A stretch of DNA of 64,000 nt, taken from CBDBCU01 sp965243185. Lineage in GTDB: Bacteria; Chloroflexota; Dehalococcoidia; Lucifugimonadales; UBA3495. The translations under genes and the position numbers were made by a program. The stretch's first letter is position 1, and every line of letters begins with the position of its first letter. The notes beneath the pieces are model-generated. The model was not told where the DNA came from and did no database searches. It saw only the letters and a list, made by a program, of their open reading frames with translations. The stretch is taken from positions 2,604,001 to 2,668,000 of the forward strand of contig OZ251531.1 in the NCBI GenBank assembly GCA_965243185.1, given 5' to 3'. Positions 51,522-60,485 of this stretch are shown in pieces.

Positions 51522-52871
51522 ATGCACGGACTCCGTCAACTCCTCCGCTCCCGCAACTTCCGCCTCCTCTGGGGCGCCGGCGGCCTTTCCGCCGTTGGCG
51601 ACCAGTTCGACCTGATTGCCTTTCCTTGGCTGGTGCTGCTCCTGACCGGCGACCCGGTAGCCGTGGGCACGGTAATTGCCATTGGCAACGCCCCCACCGT
51701 CTTTTTTATGCTGTTAGGCGGCGGCTTGGTCGATCGTTTCTCCCCCCGGCTGATCATGCAGTCCAGCAACCTGCTCCGCCTCATCCTCGGCGCCGCCCTG
51801 GCCGCCCTGATTTTAACCGGCCAAATCGACCTCTGGTTCATCTACCCTCTGGCCCTGCTCAAAGGCTTGGCGGATGCCCTCTACTACCCGGCCCAGGGCG
51901 CGCTGCTCCCCCGCATCGTTTCCCCCAGCCAGCTGCGCCAAGGCAACGCCGTTGTCCAGACCACCTTTCAGCTCAGCGGCATCCTTGGCCCCGCCCTGGC
52001 CGGCGCGCTCATTGCCCTGTTCAGCAACAGCAGCGGCGCCGCCCCGGCCGCCCTTTCCGGCTTGACTGGTGCCGGCACCGCCCCGGCCGCCGCCGGCTTA
52101 ACCGGCCTAGCCCTGGTCTTTATCATTGTCGCCAGCGTCTTTCTCCTTTCCGCCCTGCTCCTGGCCTTCCTCCGCGTAGCCAACGCCGCCCCGGACGCCG
52201 CCGATCCCGACAACCCCGACGACCCGGCCAACGCCGGCATCCTCCGCTCCATCCTCCAGGGCATCCACTTCGTCCGCGCCGACTCCGCAATGTTCCTTCT
52301 CTTTCTCCTCATTGCCGGCATTGGCCTGCTCATCGAAGGCCCGGTTATCGTTGGCATCCCCATTCTGGCCAACAGCAAAATGGCCCAAGGCGCGCTGGCC
52401 GTGGGCGTCATCGTCTCCGCCTATGCCGGCGGCGCATTGGTTGGCTCAGTATTGGCTGGACTCCTGCCCGCCCCCAAACGCGGCTTGGGCTTGATCCTGA
52501 TTAGCCTCTTTGCCCTTTCCGGCTTGCTGATGATGCCCTTCGGCTTCCTGACCTCCATGCTCCTGGCGGCCGCCATCGCCCTGATTATCGGCATTGCCGG
52601 CGGCTACACCGAAATTCTCTTTACCTTCTGGCTTCAGCTCCGTACCCCCCAAAGAATGTTGGGCCGGGTGATGAGCCTGCTGATGATTGCCACCGTCGGC
52701 CTCGGCCCGGCTTCCAGCGTAATCTCCGGCTTCCTGATTAAGTTCAGCCTGGAATGGATTTTCGTCGGCTCCGGCGCCATCATTGCCCTGCTCTGCCTCC
52801 CGGTAGCCTTCCGCCGCGAAATCCGCAATATGCGAATGCCCGACCTCCCGCCCGACCAACCCGACGCCTAA
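51522..52871 (+). CDS. MFS transporter
   Basis: 449 residues and 12 predicted helices. N-terminus RNFRLLWGAGGLSAVGDQFDLIAFPWL and the loop LVDRFSPRLIMQSSNLLR (motif A-like) match MFS proteins of the MacA/enterobactin-exporter type. A variable Ala/Gly-rich loop (about 170-200) and DPDNPDDPANAG between helices 6 and 7 are lineage-specific. Likely drug or metabolite exporter. Confidence 0.9.
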   Translation: MHGLRQLLRSRNFRLLWGAGGLSAVGDQFDLIAFPWLVLLLTGDPVAVGTVIAIGNAPTVFFMLLGGGLVDRFSPRLIMQSSNLLRLILGAALAALILTGQIDLWFIYPLALLKGLADALYYPAQGALLPRIVSPSQLRQGNAVVQTTFQLSGILGPALAGALIALFSNSSGAAPAALSGLTGAGTAPAAAGLTGLALVFIIVASVFLLSALLLAFLRVANAAPDAADPDNPDDPANAGILRSILQGIHFVRADSAMFLLFLLIAGIGLLIEGPVIVGIPILANSKMAQGALAVGVIVSAYAGGALVGSVLAGLLPAPKRGLGLILISLFALSGLLMMPFGFLTSMLLAAAIALIIGIAGGYTEILFTFWLQLRTPQRMLGRVMSLLMIATVGLGPASSVISGFLIKFSLEWIFVGSGAIIALLCLPVAFRREIRNMRMPDLPPDQPDA

Positions 52872-52895
52872 CCCGGAAATCCCCCAAAAACCGGG

Positions 52896-52924
52896 TTGCA
52901 ACCGTCCCCATAATTTGCTAAACT
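52896..52924 (+). promoter_or_regulatory. Promoter of the tRNA-Ala gene
   Basis: TTGCAA (52896-52901), a 17-base spacer and TAAACT (52919-52924), preceded by TGC. It is duplicated at 54175-54203, with the same spacing. Confidence 0.6.
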
Positions 52925-52966
52925 ACATAACCCGGGCATTATTCCCCAAGCCCGCGCCGCTTTAAT

Positions 52967-53042
52967 GGGGCTGTAGCTCATCTGGGAGAGCGCTTCAATG
53001 GCATTGAAGAGGTAGGGGGTTCGAGTCCCCCCAGCTCCACCA
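52967..53042 (+). tRNA. tRNA-Ala (anticodon GGC)
   Basis: A 76-base cloverleaf: acceptor GGGGCTG/CAGCTCC, anticodon stem CTTCA/TGAAG with loop ATGGCAT (GGC), T arm GGGGGTTCGAGTCCCCC, encoded CCA. It lies just upstream of the PLD array. Confidence 0.97.
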
Positions 53043-53075
53043 TCCCAAAACCACACTCGAGGAAACCTTACCCTT

Positions 53076-54089
53076 ATGGTCAAGTTCCTTGATACCCAAG
53101 GCGTTTCCGCCGAACTCAGCCAAATCATCAAGAACGCTGACGAGCGTCTGGTGATTATCAGCCCCTACCTCAAGGTTAATCCCCGTGTTCGAGAACTCCT
53201 TGTTCACACGGACGTGGATGTCCTTGTAATCTGCCGGAGAGACCGGATACAGGCCGAGGAGAAGTGGCTCGAATCCTTGAATTCGGTTAAGGTCTGCTAC
53301 CACAAAGACCTTCACGCGAAGTGTTACCTGAACGAAAAGCAGGCCATCCTGACCTCGATGAATCTGTACCAGTTCTCCCAAGAGAACAACTTGGAAATGG
53401 GCTTGTTGGTATCCCGCCAAGGTCAGGAAATACAACTTTACGAGGATATTCGTAAAGAAGCTGACCGGATTGCCAAGATGAGCCAAGTTATTCTGGAAGT
53501 TGCCAAGTCCAAAACATCTGGCAGTGAACCTGACGATAACTTGTCTATCCCGTGGCCGGGCTCCTGTATCCGGTGCAAGGCTGACATAGAGCCCGACCCC
53601 GAGCTCCCCTACTGTTGGGATTGTTTCGACTCTTGGAGCCGTTGGCAAAACGAAAATTACCCAGAGAAGTATTGCCATATCTGCGGCGACCAGCATCCCA
53701 CGACTATGGCTAAACCCATCTGCGTCCCCTGCTATCGGAAATATAATGACTTTTTTGAGGAAGTCAATTTCCTTACTGCTGAAACCGCAGCCTATTTTGC
53801 TGAGCATCCTCCCCTTGGATTCACCCCAAGGAAACCGGAACCTTCTATCGGGATACCCGCCTCGGGTTACTGCATCCGGGACAAAACCGTCATACCCCTC
53901 GAACCCCTCAAGCCCTACTGTTCCCGTTGCTTTGCCGATTGGAACAAGTACGGTAATACCGAGTACGGGGAGAGTTATTGCCACATCTGTGGCGAGTTTA
54001 ATACGAGAACCGTACGCAAGCCCTTGTGCTTGGGTTGTTACCGGATTTACCAAGGCGAGTTCTTTTTCTATAGCGACTTCTTTTCCTGA
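53076..54089 (+). CDS. PLD-like (single HKD-type) protein with two zinc-ribbon repeats, paralogue 1
   Basis: 337 residues. Residues 1-125 form a phospholipase D-like domain with one HKD-type motif (LHAKCYLNEKQAILTSMNL). Single-motif members such as Nuc and BfiI act as dimers, usually as nucleases. From about 165 there are two related cysteine units: CIRC, YCWDC, YCHICG, CVPCYRKY and again YCIRD, YCSRC, YCHICG, CLGCYR. The second unit has Asp at the second ligand position. It starts 33 bases after the tRNA. Function unknown. Lower GC than surroundings suggests acquisition. Confidence 0.75.
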   Translation: MVKFLDTQGVSAELSQIIKNADERLVIISPYLKVNPRVRELLVHTDVDVLVICRRDRIQAEEKWLESLNSVKVCYHKDLHAKCYLNEKQAILTSMNLYQFSQENNLEMGLLVSRQGQEIQLYEDIRKEADRIAKMSQVILEVAKSKTSGSEPDDNLSIPWPGSCIRCKADIEPDPELPYCWDCFDSWSRWQNENYPEKYCHICGDQHPTTMAKPICVPCYRKYNDFFEEVNFLTAETAAYFAEHPPLGFTPRKPEPSIGIPASGYCIRDKTVIPLEPLKPYCSRCFADWNKYGNTEYGESYCHICGEFNTRTVRKPLCLGCYRIYQGEFFFYSDFFS

Positions 54090-54174
54090 ACCGGCATTTT
54101 CCCGACCGCCCCGGCCTCCAACTGAGTCCATATTTTCCCCTGGCGTAGCTTCCAACAACTCCGTCAAAATCCGG

Positions 54175-54232
54175 TTGCAACCATATCCGCAGTTTGCTAA
54201 ACTACCCACCAGAGAGCAATTAGCTCCACCAT
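54175..54232 (+). repeat. Duplicated tRNA-Ala promoter and tRNA 3' fragment
   Basis: TTGCAA, a 17-base spacer and TAAACT (54175-54203) repeat the tRNA promoter. Then AGCTCCACCATCCC (54220-54233) repeats the tRNA 3' end with its flank (53033-53046). The tRNA body is missing. The second PLD paralogue follows 30 bases on. Confidence 0.75.
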
Positions 54233-54262
54233 CCCCAATCTAAAGGTAAGGGAGTAATTCCT

Positions 54263-55123
54263 ATGGCACAGTTCCTTACCACCAGAGGCATTTCCTTTCA
54301 GCTTGAGGAAATCATCAAGAACGCTGAAGAGCGTCTGGTGATTATCAGTCCCTTCCTCAAGGTGAACCATCAAATCAAGGAGCTCCTTGAGGACAAGGCT
54401 CGCTTCAAAATTGACATCCGGGTCATTTATGGGAAGAACGAACTCCAACCGGAAGAAAACAACTGGCTGGAGTCGATGACTTCCATCCGGACCAGCTTTC
54501 GCAAGAACCTCCACGCGAAATGCTATATGAACGAAAAGCAGGCCATCCTGACCTCGATGAACTTGTACGAGTTCTCCGAGCGGAACAACGACGAAATGGG
54601 TTTGCTCATTTCCCGCGAGGAAGAACCCGAACTTTTCGATTCCATACGCTCCGAGGTACAGCGGATTCTCCGGGGCAGCGAAGAGCTTCGGGTCACGGTC
54701 GCCCGTGTCGAACCCACCGAAACCGTCACTCCCCCTCCAGCAACCAGAGCCGCCCCCAGGGAACCGCAAAGGAAACCCGAACCCTCCATCGGGATACCCA
54801 CCTCCGCTTTCTGCATCCGGGACAAAGCCGTTATACCGGCAGACCCCGGCAAGCCCTACTGTGACCGTTGCTTCCGGTCCTGGAACCGGTTTAAGAACCC
54901 GGAGTACGCGGAGAAGTATTGCCACATTTGCGGCAACGAAAACGACTCCACTATGGAAAAACCCGCCTGCCGCACCTGCTACCGCAAATACAAGGACGTT
55001 CGAGTTCGCCCTTTAGTGCCAAGCCGCCCGCGCCAATTAACCCGTAGCCGAGGGAATCTCTATCTATGGCCGACTTTCTTACCACCAAACAGATTGCTGC
55101 CCAGCTTGAGCAAATTATCGTGA
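54263..55123 (+). CDS. PLD-like/zinc-ribbon protein, paralogue 2, with frameshifted C-terminus
   Basis: 286 residues as read. PLD-like domain (LHAKCYMNEKQAILTSMNLYEFS), Pro-rich linker (about 155-170), then one cysteine unit: FCIRDKAV, YCDRC, YCHICGN, ACRTCYRKYKD. Compared with paralogue 3 (GACGTTCTCGAGTTCGCC), two bases are lost near 55000-55003, so the end changes from VLEFAL-stop (at 55016) to a 40-residue tail that overlaps the next gene by 58 bases. Same gene family as its neighbours. The Asp in CIRDK replaces a zinc ligand. Confidence 0.75.
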   Translation: MAQFLTTRGISFQLEEIIKNAEERLVIISPFLKVNHQIKELLEDKARFKIDIRVIYGKNELQPEENNWLESMTSIRTSFRKNLHAKCYMNEKQAILTSMNLYEFSERNNDEMGLLISREEEPELFDSIRSEVQRILRGSEELRVTVARVEPTETVTPPPATRAAPREPQRKPEPSIGIPTSAFCIRDKAVIPADPGKPYCDRCFRSWNRFKNPEYAEKYCHICGNENDSTMEKPACRTCYRKYKDVRVRPLVPSRPRQLTRSRGNLYLWPTFLPPNRLLPSLSKLS

Positions 55124-55815
55124 ACGCCGAGCAGCAACTTTTCCTCGTCAGCCCCTACATTAAGGCTGACCGGCAAATCCGAGAACGTTTAGCGTCTCAA
55201 GCTAACTCCAACTCGGAAGTCCGCATCTCCGTAATCTACGGCAAGAAAGAGTTGCCGGCTAAAGAGTGGGACTGGCTCAAAGACCTGCCCGCCGTTGAAC
55301 TCCGCTTCCGTCAAGACCTGCACGCCAAGTGCTACTTGAACGAGCAGGTAGCCCTGGTGACCTCGATGAATCTCTACGACTTCTCCGAGGTCAACAACGA
55401 CGAAATGGGGATACTCGTATCCTCCTCTGGGTCCGACCGTGACCTCTACAACAAAGTTCGCGACGACGTGCTGCGGATTGCGGAAAACAGTGAAGTAATT
55501 CGCAAAGCAGTAATCTCCAAACCCGCCCCGGCCGCCAAAACCCGACCGGCCCCGAAAGCCGCCCCAAGCAAACCCGAACTCTCCATCGGGATACCCGCCT
55601 CCGGTTTTTGCATTCGTTGCAAAACTACCGTGTCTTTCATCTACCCCGGCCCTTACTGCAACCGCTGTTTCCAGTCCTGGAACCGGTTTCAGAACGAGGA
55701 TTACGAGGAAAAGTATTGCCACATCTGCGGCAAAGAAAACGACTCTACTATGGATAAGCCCGCCTGCCGTTCCTGCTACCGCAAATACAAGGACGTTCTC
55801 GAGTTCGCCCTTTAG
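55066..55815 (+). CDS. PLD-like/zinc-ribbon protein, paralogue 3
   Basis: 249 residues: PLD-like domain (LHAKCYLNEQVALVTSMNLYDFS), linker rich in Pro/Ala/Lys (about 148-170), and a complete cysteine unit FCIRCKTTV, YCNRC, YCHICGKEN, ACRSCYRKYKD. The shortest and most regular of the three; it looks like the ancestral form. A rho-independent terminator follows. Function unknown; a nuclease or nucleic-acid-binding role is only an inference from the fold. Confidence 0.78.
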   Translation: MADFLTTKQIAAQLEQIIVNAEQQLFLVSPYIKADRQIRERLASQANSNSEVRISVIYGKKELPAKEWDWLKDLPAVELRFRQDLHAKCYLNEQVALVTSMNLYDFSEVNNDEMGILVSSSGSDRDLYNKVRDDVLRIAENSEVIRKAVISKPAPAAKTRPAPKAAPSKPELSIGIPASGFCIRCKTTVSFIYPGPYCNRCFQSWNRFQNEDYEEKYCHICGKENDSTMDKPACRSCYRKYKDVLEFAL

Positions 55816-55844
55816 CGCCAAGCCGCCCCGCGCCCAAAACAACC

Positions 55845-55878
55845 GCCCCGGCCATCCCAAAGCCGGGGCCTTTCCTTT
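55845..55878 (+). terminator. Rho-independent terminator after the PLD array
   Basis: GCCCCGGC (55845-55852) pairs with GCCGGGGC (55862-55869), followed by CTTTCCTTT. It closes the three-gene array. Confidence 0.75.
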
Positions 55879-55998
55879 ATTCCCCACTCTTGCGAAAGCC
55901 CCCGGCCAAAAATCCCCCCATTGCCGCCATCCCTCAAACGCCCTATAATCCCCCTTGAACCCAGTCCCATATCCATCCCAACCGGGAGCAACACCCCA

Positions 55999-56772
55999 AT
56001 GCAAACCAACGCCACCAAAGCCAAACTAGCCGCCGGCGAAACCGTATTCGGCGCCATCATCACCCGCTACGCCCCGGACAGCGTCGAAATTTTCGGCGCC
56101 CTCGGCTTCGACTTCGTAATGATTGACTGCGAACACGGCTCGATGCACCTCGACCAGGTCGAAAATATGGTGCGCGCCGCCGAATCCTTCCAAATCACCC
56201 CCATTGCCCGTATCCCCAACCACCACGACTCCACCATCCTCCGCTTCCTCGACCGCGGCTTGCAGGGCATCATCGTTCCCCATGTCAACAGCGGCCCCCA
56301 AGCCGCTGCCGTAGCCCAAGCCGCCCGCTACCATCCCGACGGCCACCGCGGCATGGGCGGCGGCCGCCCCCACGACTACGGCATCGGCGTAACCCGCGAC
56401 CAATCCACCAATTGGGTCAACTCCCAAATCCTGGTCATCCCTATGGTCGAGGAAACTGAGGCCGTAGCCAACCTGGATGATCTAACCGCCGTCCCCGGCG
56501 TCGATATCCTTCATGTCGCCGCCGGCGACCTCAGCCAAAGTATGGGTTTCCCGCCCCAAGCCCAAGTCCGCCAGGTAATGGCCGACGCCGTCCCCCGCAT
56601 CCGCGCCGCCGGCAAAAATGTCGGCGTCGGCGGCAACAACCCGGCTGACGCCGCCGGCATCGCCGAATTCATCAAACTCGGCGCCAACTTCGTAACCGTC
56701 TCCGCTTGGGGACTGCTCCGCCTCGGCGCCGAGGACTTCCGCCGCCGCGTTGACGCCGCCCTCCAAGCCTAG
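55999..56772 (+). CDS. HpcH/HpaI-family aldolase
   Basis: 257 residues from ATG 55999 (GGGAG upstream; the frame is open from 55921). A TIM barrel with IDCEHGSMHLDQ and PMVEETEAVANLDDL (metal-binding Glu), and HVAAGDLSQSMGFP (Asp). Class II pyruvate-type aldolases of this family split 2-keto-3-deoxy or hydroxy acids, usually in aromatic or sugar acid degradation. Followed by a GlcG-like gene and close to an LLM flavin enzyme. Confidence 0.92.
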   Translation: MQTNATKAKLAAGETVFGAIITRYAPDSVEIFGALGFDFVMIDCEHGSMHLDQVENMVRAAESFQITPIARIPNHHDSTILRFLDRGLQGIIVPHVNSGPQAAAVAQAARYHPDGHRGMGGGRPHDYGIGVTRDQSTNWVNSQILVIPMVEETEAVANLDDLTAVPGVDILHVAAGDLSQSMGFPPQAQVRQVMADAVPRIRAAGKNVGVGGNNPADAAGIAEFIKLGANFVTVSAWGLLRLGAEDFRRRVDAALQA

Positions 56773-56836
56773 CCCATATCCGACTTTTAAGTGCCTTGCC
56801 CTCGACATTTAACCGTCTTGCCTGTGCCGCTTAACC

Positions 56837-56863
56837 GTCATTCCCACGAAAGTGGGAATCCAG
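56837..56863 (+). repeat. REP-like hairpin repeat (GTCATTCCCACG...), copy 1
   Basis: 27 bases with the stem ATTCCCAC/GTGGGAAT around GAAA; the same unit recurs at 60486, 61880, 62026 and 63428, all in the same orientation. Confidence 0.7.
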
Positions 56864-56897
56864 ACCCCAAAACCAAACCACAACCGGAGGTAAAACA

Positions 56898-57311
56898 ATG
56901 CCCGAACCCGCCTTGAAACTCTCCCAGGTCCAAGCCGCTATGGCCGCCATGCTGGCCAAAGCCCAGGAAACCCCGGACGCCCCCGTCGCTATGGCCATCG
57001 TCGACGCCACCGGCAACCTCGAAGCCTACGCCAAAATGGATAACCTCCGCCTGTTCAGCCGCCGCCACGCCCTCCGCAAGGCGTACACCGCCGCCATTAT
57101 GGGCCTCAACACCGGCGACCACGCCGCCCGCCTCCACGGCCAGGGCCGCAGCATCAGCGAACTCGGCGACCCCAACCTCACCCACGGCCAGGGCGGCCTC
57201 GTCATAATGCAGGACGGCGTCATCCTCGGCGGCATCGGCGTCGGCGGCTACCCCAGCGGCCAATCCGACGAGGACTTGGCCCGCGTCGGCCTCAACGCCC
57301 TGAACCTCTAG
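56898..57311 (+). CDS. GlcG/HbpS-family protein
   Basis: 137 residues matching the GlcG fold: QVQAAMAAMLAKAQ at the start, VAMAIVDATGNLEAYAKMDN, and GGLVIMQDGVILGGIGVGG near the end. Members are found with glycolate or diol catabolism and in heme-binding HbpS. Directly follows the aldolase. Confidence 0.85.
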   Translation: MPEPALKLSQVQAAMAAMLAKAQETPDAPVAMAIVDATGNLEAYAKMDNLRLFSRRHALRKAYTAAIMGLNTGDHAARLHGQGRSISELGDPNLTHGQGGLVIMQDGVILGGIGVGGYPSGQSDEDLARVGLNALNL

Positions 57312-57337
57312 AACCCTTTACCGACGCCCCAGCAAAA

Positions 57338-57365
57338 ACGCCCCGGCATCCCAATGCCGGGGCGT
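57338..57365. terminator. Bidirectional terminator-like hairpin
   Basis: ACGCCCCGGCAT and ATGCCGGGGCGT form a 12-bp stem with a CCCA loop, preceded by AAAA. It lies between the convergent GlcG-like and LLM genes. Confidence 0.75.
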
Positions 57366-57387
57366 ACTGATTCGGCAAATCCCAACC

Positions 57388-58470
57388 CTACCGCAGCTGC
57401 GGCGCCACCTCCTCCGCAAACAACCGCACCGAATTAAGTATCCGCTCCTGCGGCAATCCCCCGCCCACATTCGGCTCCATAATTATCCCGTCCAGCCCCA
57501 ACCGCTCCTTCAGCGTCAGCAGCTTCGCCACCACCGTATCCGGACTCCCGTAAGCCAGCCGGTCTTGCAGCAAATCATCATAAGTAACCCGCGCCAGCCG
57601 TTCCGCCCGTTCCCGCCGCTCCTCCGACAGCGTAGTCCCCGCTTGCCCCGCCGAACTCCCGAACAGCCCGCCCAACCGCTGATAAGAGCGCATCGTGCTT
57701 TCCTCCGGTTCCGCCCGGCCCAACTCGTCCGTTTCCGCTACATAAATCGGCGCCCGCAGAAACACCTCCCCCTTGTCCGAATATCCCGCATCGGCCCGCG
57801 CCTGATGATACATCTGCAAATGCTCCGCCACCTCATGCACATCAAACCCGCGCAACCCCGAAATCACCCCATGCCCGCTCCCGCCTACCTGCGGAAAAGT
57901 ATCCCGCGTCGTCGCCGCAATCCGCACCGGCGGATGCGGCTGCTGATACGGCTTGGGAATGACGCACAAGTCCTCGCACTGATAAAACTCCCCCTGATGG
58001 GAAAACCGCTCCTCCGTCCACGCCTTGATAATCACCTCCAGCGACTCCTGAAAGCGCGCCCGGCTCTCCTCGTAAGGCACTCCATAGCCCAAGTAAGACC
58101 GGGGAAACCCGCTGCGGCCCACTCCGAACTCCAGCCGCCCCCGGCTCACTTGATCCACCGTCGCCGCTTCCTCCGCCAGCCGTACCGGATGGCACAACGG
58201 CAGCACGCTCACCCCGGTACCAATCCGCACCCGCTTCGTCCGCCCGGCAATGGCCGACGCCATCACCAGCGGCACCGACACCACCGACGGAATCCCCGCC
58301 CCCATCGGATCCCCCGGCCGCCGCGGCGCCGCAAAATGCCGTTCCGCCAGCCAAACCCCATCCAGCCCGTAAGTATCCGCCGCCTCCGCCAGCGCAAAGG
58401 CTTCGTCAAACGCCGCTTCCTGCGTTACTCCCGTCCGGTAATCGCACTCCATTACCACGCCCACGTGCAT
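57388..58470 (-). CDS. LLM-class flavin-dependent oxidoreductase
   Basis: 360 residues of the luciferase-like TIM barrel: GLDGVWLAERHF, RIGTGVSVLPLCHPVRLAEEAATVDQVSRGR and ELGVGRSG-type FGVGRSGFPRSYLGYG. It uses reduced FMN or F420. Substrate unknown. LLM enzymes are expanded in SAR202-type Chloroflexi, where they are proposed to attack recalcitrant organic matter. Confidence 0.9.
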   Translation of the reverse strand: MHVGVVMECDYRTGVTQEAAFDEAFALAEAADTYGLDGVWLAERHFAAPRRPGDPMGAGIPSVVSVPLVMASAIAGRTKRVRIGTGVSVLPLCHPVRLAEEAATVDQVSRGRLEFGVGRSGFPRSYLGYGVPYEESRARFQESLEVIIKAWTEERFSHQGEFYQCEDLCVIPKPYQQPHPPVRIAATTRDTFPQVGGSGHGVISGLRGFDVHEVAEHLQMYHQARADAGYSDKGEVFLRAPIYVAETDELGRAEPEESTMRSYQRLGGLFGSSAGQAGTTLSEERRERAERLARVTYDDLLQDRLAYGSPDTVVAKLLTLKERLGLDGIIMEPNVGGGLPQERILNSVRLFAEEVAPQLR

Positions 58471-58508
58471 CCTGCGCCTCCTGATTTGCCCCGATTTTCC
58501 CTTGGCTG

Positions 58509-60090
58509 CTAACCGCCGCCGCCCGCCGCCCCGGCTCCGTACTCATTAAGCGGATTCCGATAGACCGAATGATAATGCCCGCCTTCCGCCGTCAAGTCGG
58601 CCTCCCTGGAAAACTCAATAATCAGCGTCGGCCCCTGAATCCGATAGTACATCGGCCCGCTGCCGTCCACCGCGCCATTCCAAGCAAAGTAGGTTTCCTC
58701 CAAATCGGCCGCTATCTCCGCCATCCGGGACTGCGCGCTCTCCTCCGGCAGCATTCCCACCCACAAAGCGATGGTATCCAGCAGCTGTTGCCGCTGCTCT
58801 GCCGTCCAATCCCCGGCTTTCGACCCCGCCAATTCCGGAATTACCCCATCCTTGCCGGCCCCCGTCAAAACTTCCCCCGCCGCCACCGGACTGATGTCCA
58901 GCGTTGCCGCCTGCTGCGCCGCCCCCTCCAATCCCTGCAGCAACGCCCGCCCGGCCGCCTCTTCCGCCGCCAATGGCATCACCGTAACCCCGTCCCGCTC
59001 ATAAACCGCCGGATCAATCCCCACAAAAGTTGGCGACAAATAACTCCGCCCCCCGACCACGCTGACATTCACCCCCAGATGATGCCCCCCGAACTGCCAT
59101 CCCCAAGCCGACCCCAGCGCCGGCTCCCCAAAGAACGCCAAGAAATAATTATCCGAACTCCACCTCAAAATCCGCGCCCACAGGGCTTCCCTCAGCGCAT
59201 CCTCAGCCCCCACTACGCCCATCGCCATATCGTAGCCCTTTGGACTCAACGCCGTCATCAGGAAATTATGCATCGCCGCCTGCTGCGCCGTGTCCAAATC
59301 CCCGAACCGCACCCCATTGCGCCGGGACATCTCCGCCGGCAAATTCGACCAATTCGGCCGCTTGGGGTCGTCAAAGGCATACACCGCTTCCGCCCGCTGT
59401 TCCTCCGACAAACCGGCCAGAAAGACTTGCGCCGCCGCCACTACCTCTTGACTCGTCCCGCCGCCGCTGGATTCCATCGCCCCGGAACTCTCCCGGTGTT
59501 CCCCCGATTCCCGGCCGCCGCTATGCTCCCCCAACTCGCCGCCGTGTTCCCCGTCCCCCCCGCTATGCTCTCCCCCATCCGCTGCATTGCCGCCGCCCAC
59601 TTCCGGATGCGCCCCCCAACTCTCAAACGGCTGATTGCCCGCCGGCAGCCGCACCGCCGCCGACTCCCCCGGCATCAAATCCACCGGCGCCGTCGGCCCC
59701 AACTCCACGCCGTTCGACAGGTGAACCTCCACCCGCACCTGCGGCAGCGTAGCCGCCGTAGTATTTTTCCACCGTGCCGCGGAAAGCCTTGGCCGCCGCA
59801 TCATAGCTCAGCCGCAGCCGCGCCCCGGCCCGTACCGCATCGTAGCTGTCCCCCAACCCGAACTGCTGCCCCGACTCCTCATCCCCGGCATCCGCTTGCG
59901 GAATGTTGCCGCCTTCCCGGGCCGCGCCGCCATTGCCGCTGCTGTTGCCGCCGGTGGTAGTAACGGCGGCAGTCTGCTCCGGCCCCGCCCCCGTTTGCCC
60001 GCCGCTGCCGCAAGCCGCCACCGCCGCCAGCAGAATGACGCTCAACCCGGCCAAAACCGCCGGTAGATACTTCCTCAACTGCCTTTTCAT
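58509..60090 (-). CDS. DUF3500-like lipoprotein, frameshifted
   Basis: The first part from ATG 60090 has a lipoprotein signal (AAVAAC, Cys27) and a Gly/Ala-rich linker, then DAVRAGARLRLSYDAAAKAFRGTVE. The frame then leaves the reading of the next domain. The second frame (59766 downwards) continues NTTAATLPQVRVEVHLSNG, an Asp/Gly/His-rich linker with HSGG/GEHG repeats, and a DUF3500-like domain (FLAGLSEEQRAEAVYAFDD, WGWQFGGHHLGVNVSV). One extra A in a run of five (T at 59764-59768) explains it. The His-rich linker suggests metal binding. Could be error, phase variation or a real break. Confidence 0.75.
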
Positions 60091-60192
60091 CCGACCGAAA
60101 CCTCCTCAGTTCCCCAATCTTTGCGGTATCCGCAATTAAGAATCTACCGCCCAATCTTTAAGAAACTGTGAAGGTTTATCCCAGACCGCCGC

Positions 60193-60402
60193 CTACGCCC
60201 CCGGCGCCTCCAGATAAGCCATTGGCGTCGCCAGAAACTTGGTGCGGCAATCCAACCCGCAAAAATAGTACCACTGCCCGTTGTGAAAACTCCGGGTGCC
60301 TTGCTGCGGATCCACCTCCGACGCCCCGTGCATCGTCTGCCCAGTCTGCGCCCGGGCCTCCCCCTCGTCAATCTCGATCCCGCATACCGGATCCTTCGCC
60401 AT
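60193..60402 (-). CDS. YHS-domain protein
   Basis: 69 residues: AKDPVCGIEIDEGEA, then YYFCGLDCRTKFLATP. The DPVCG and FC-x3-C motifs are the YHS heavy-metal-type domain, often linked to copper or mercury handling. Stand-alone version, ATG at 60402. Confidence 0.85.
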   Translation of the reverse strand: MAKDPVCGIEIDEGEARAQTGQTMHGASEVDPQQGTRSFHNGQWYYFCGLDCRTKFLATPMAYLEAPGA

Positions 60403-60485
60403 AACCTTCCCTCTCTCCTCTCTAATTCCCTGTTCGCTCCCTTGCCCGGCATCGGCATTTCAACCGTCATTCCCACGAAACAGCC

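Noticed and set aside
52995..54209. Long minus-strand open frame antisense to the first PLD gene
   Set aside because: It is the shadow of a well-supported plus-strand gene with PLD and zinc motifs, and it also covers the tRNA.
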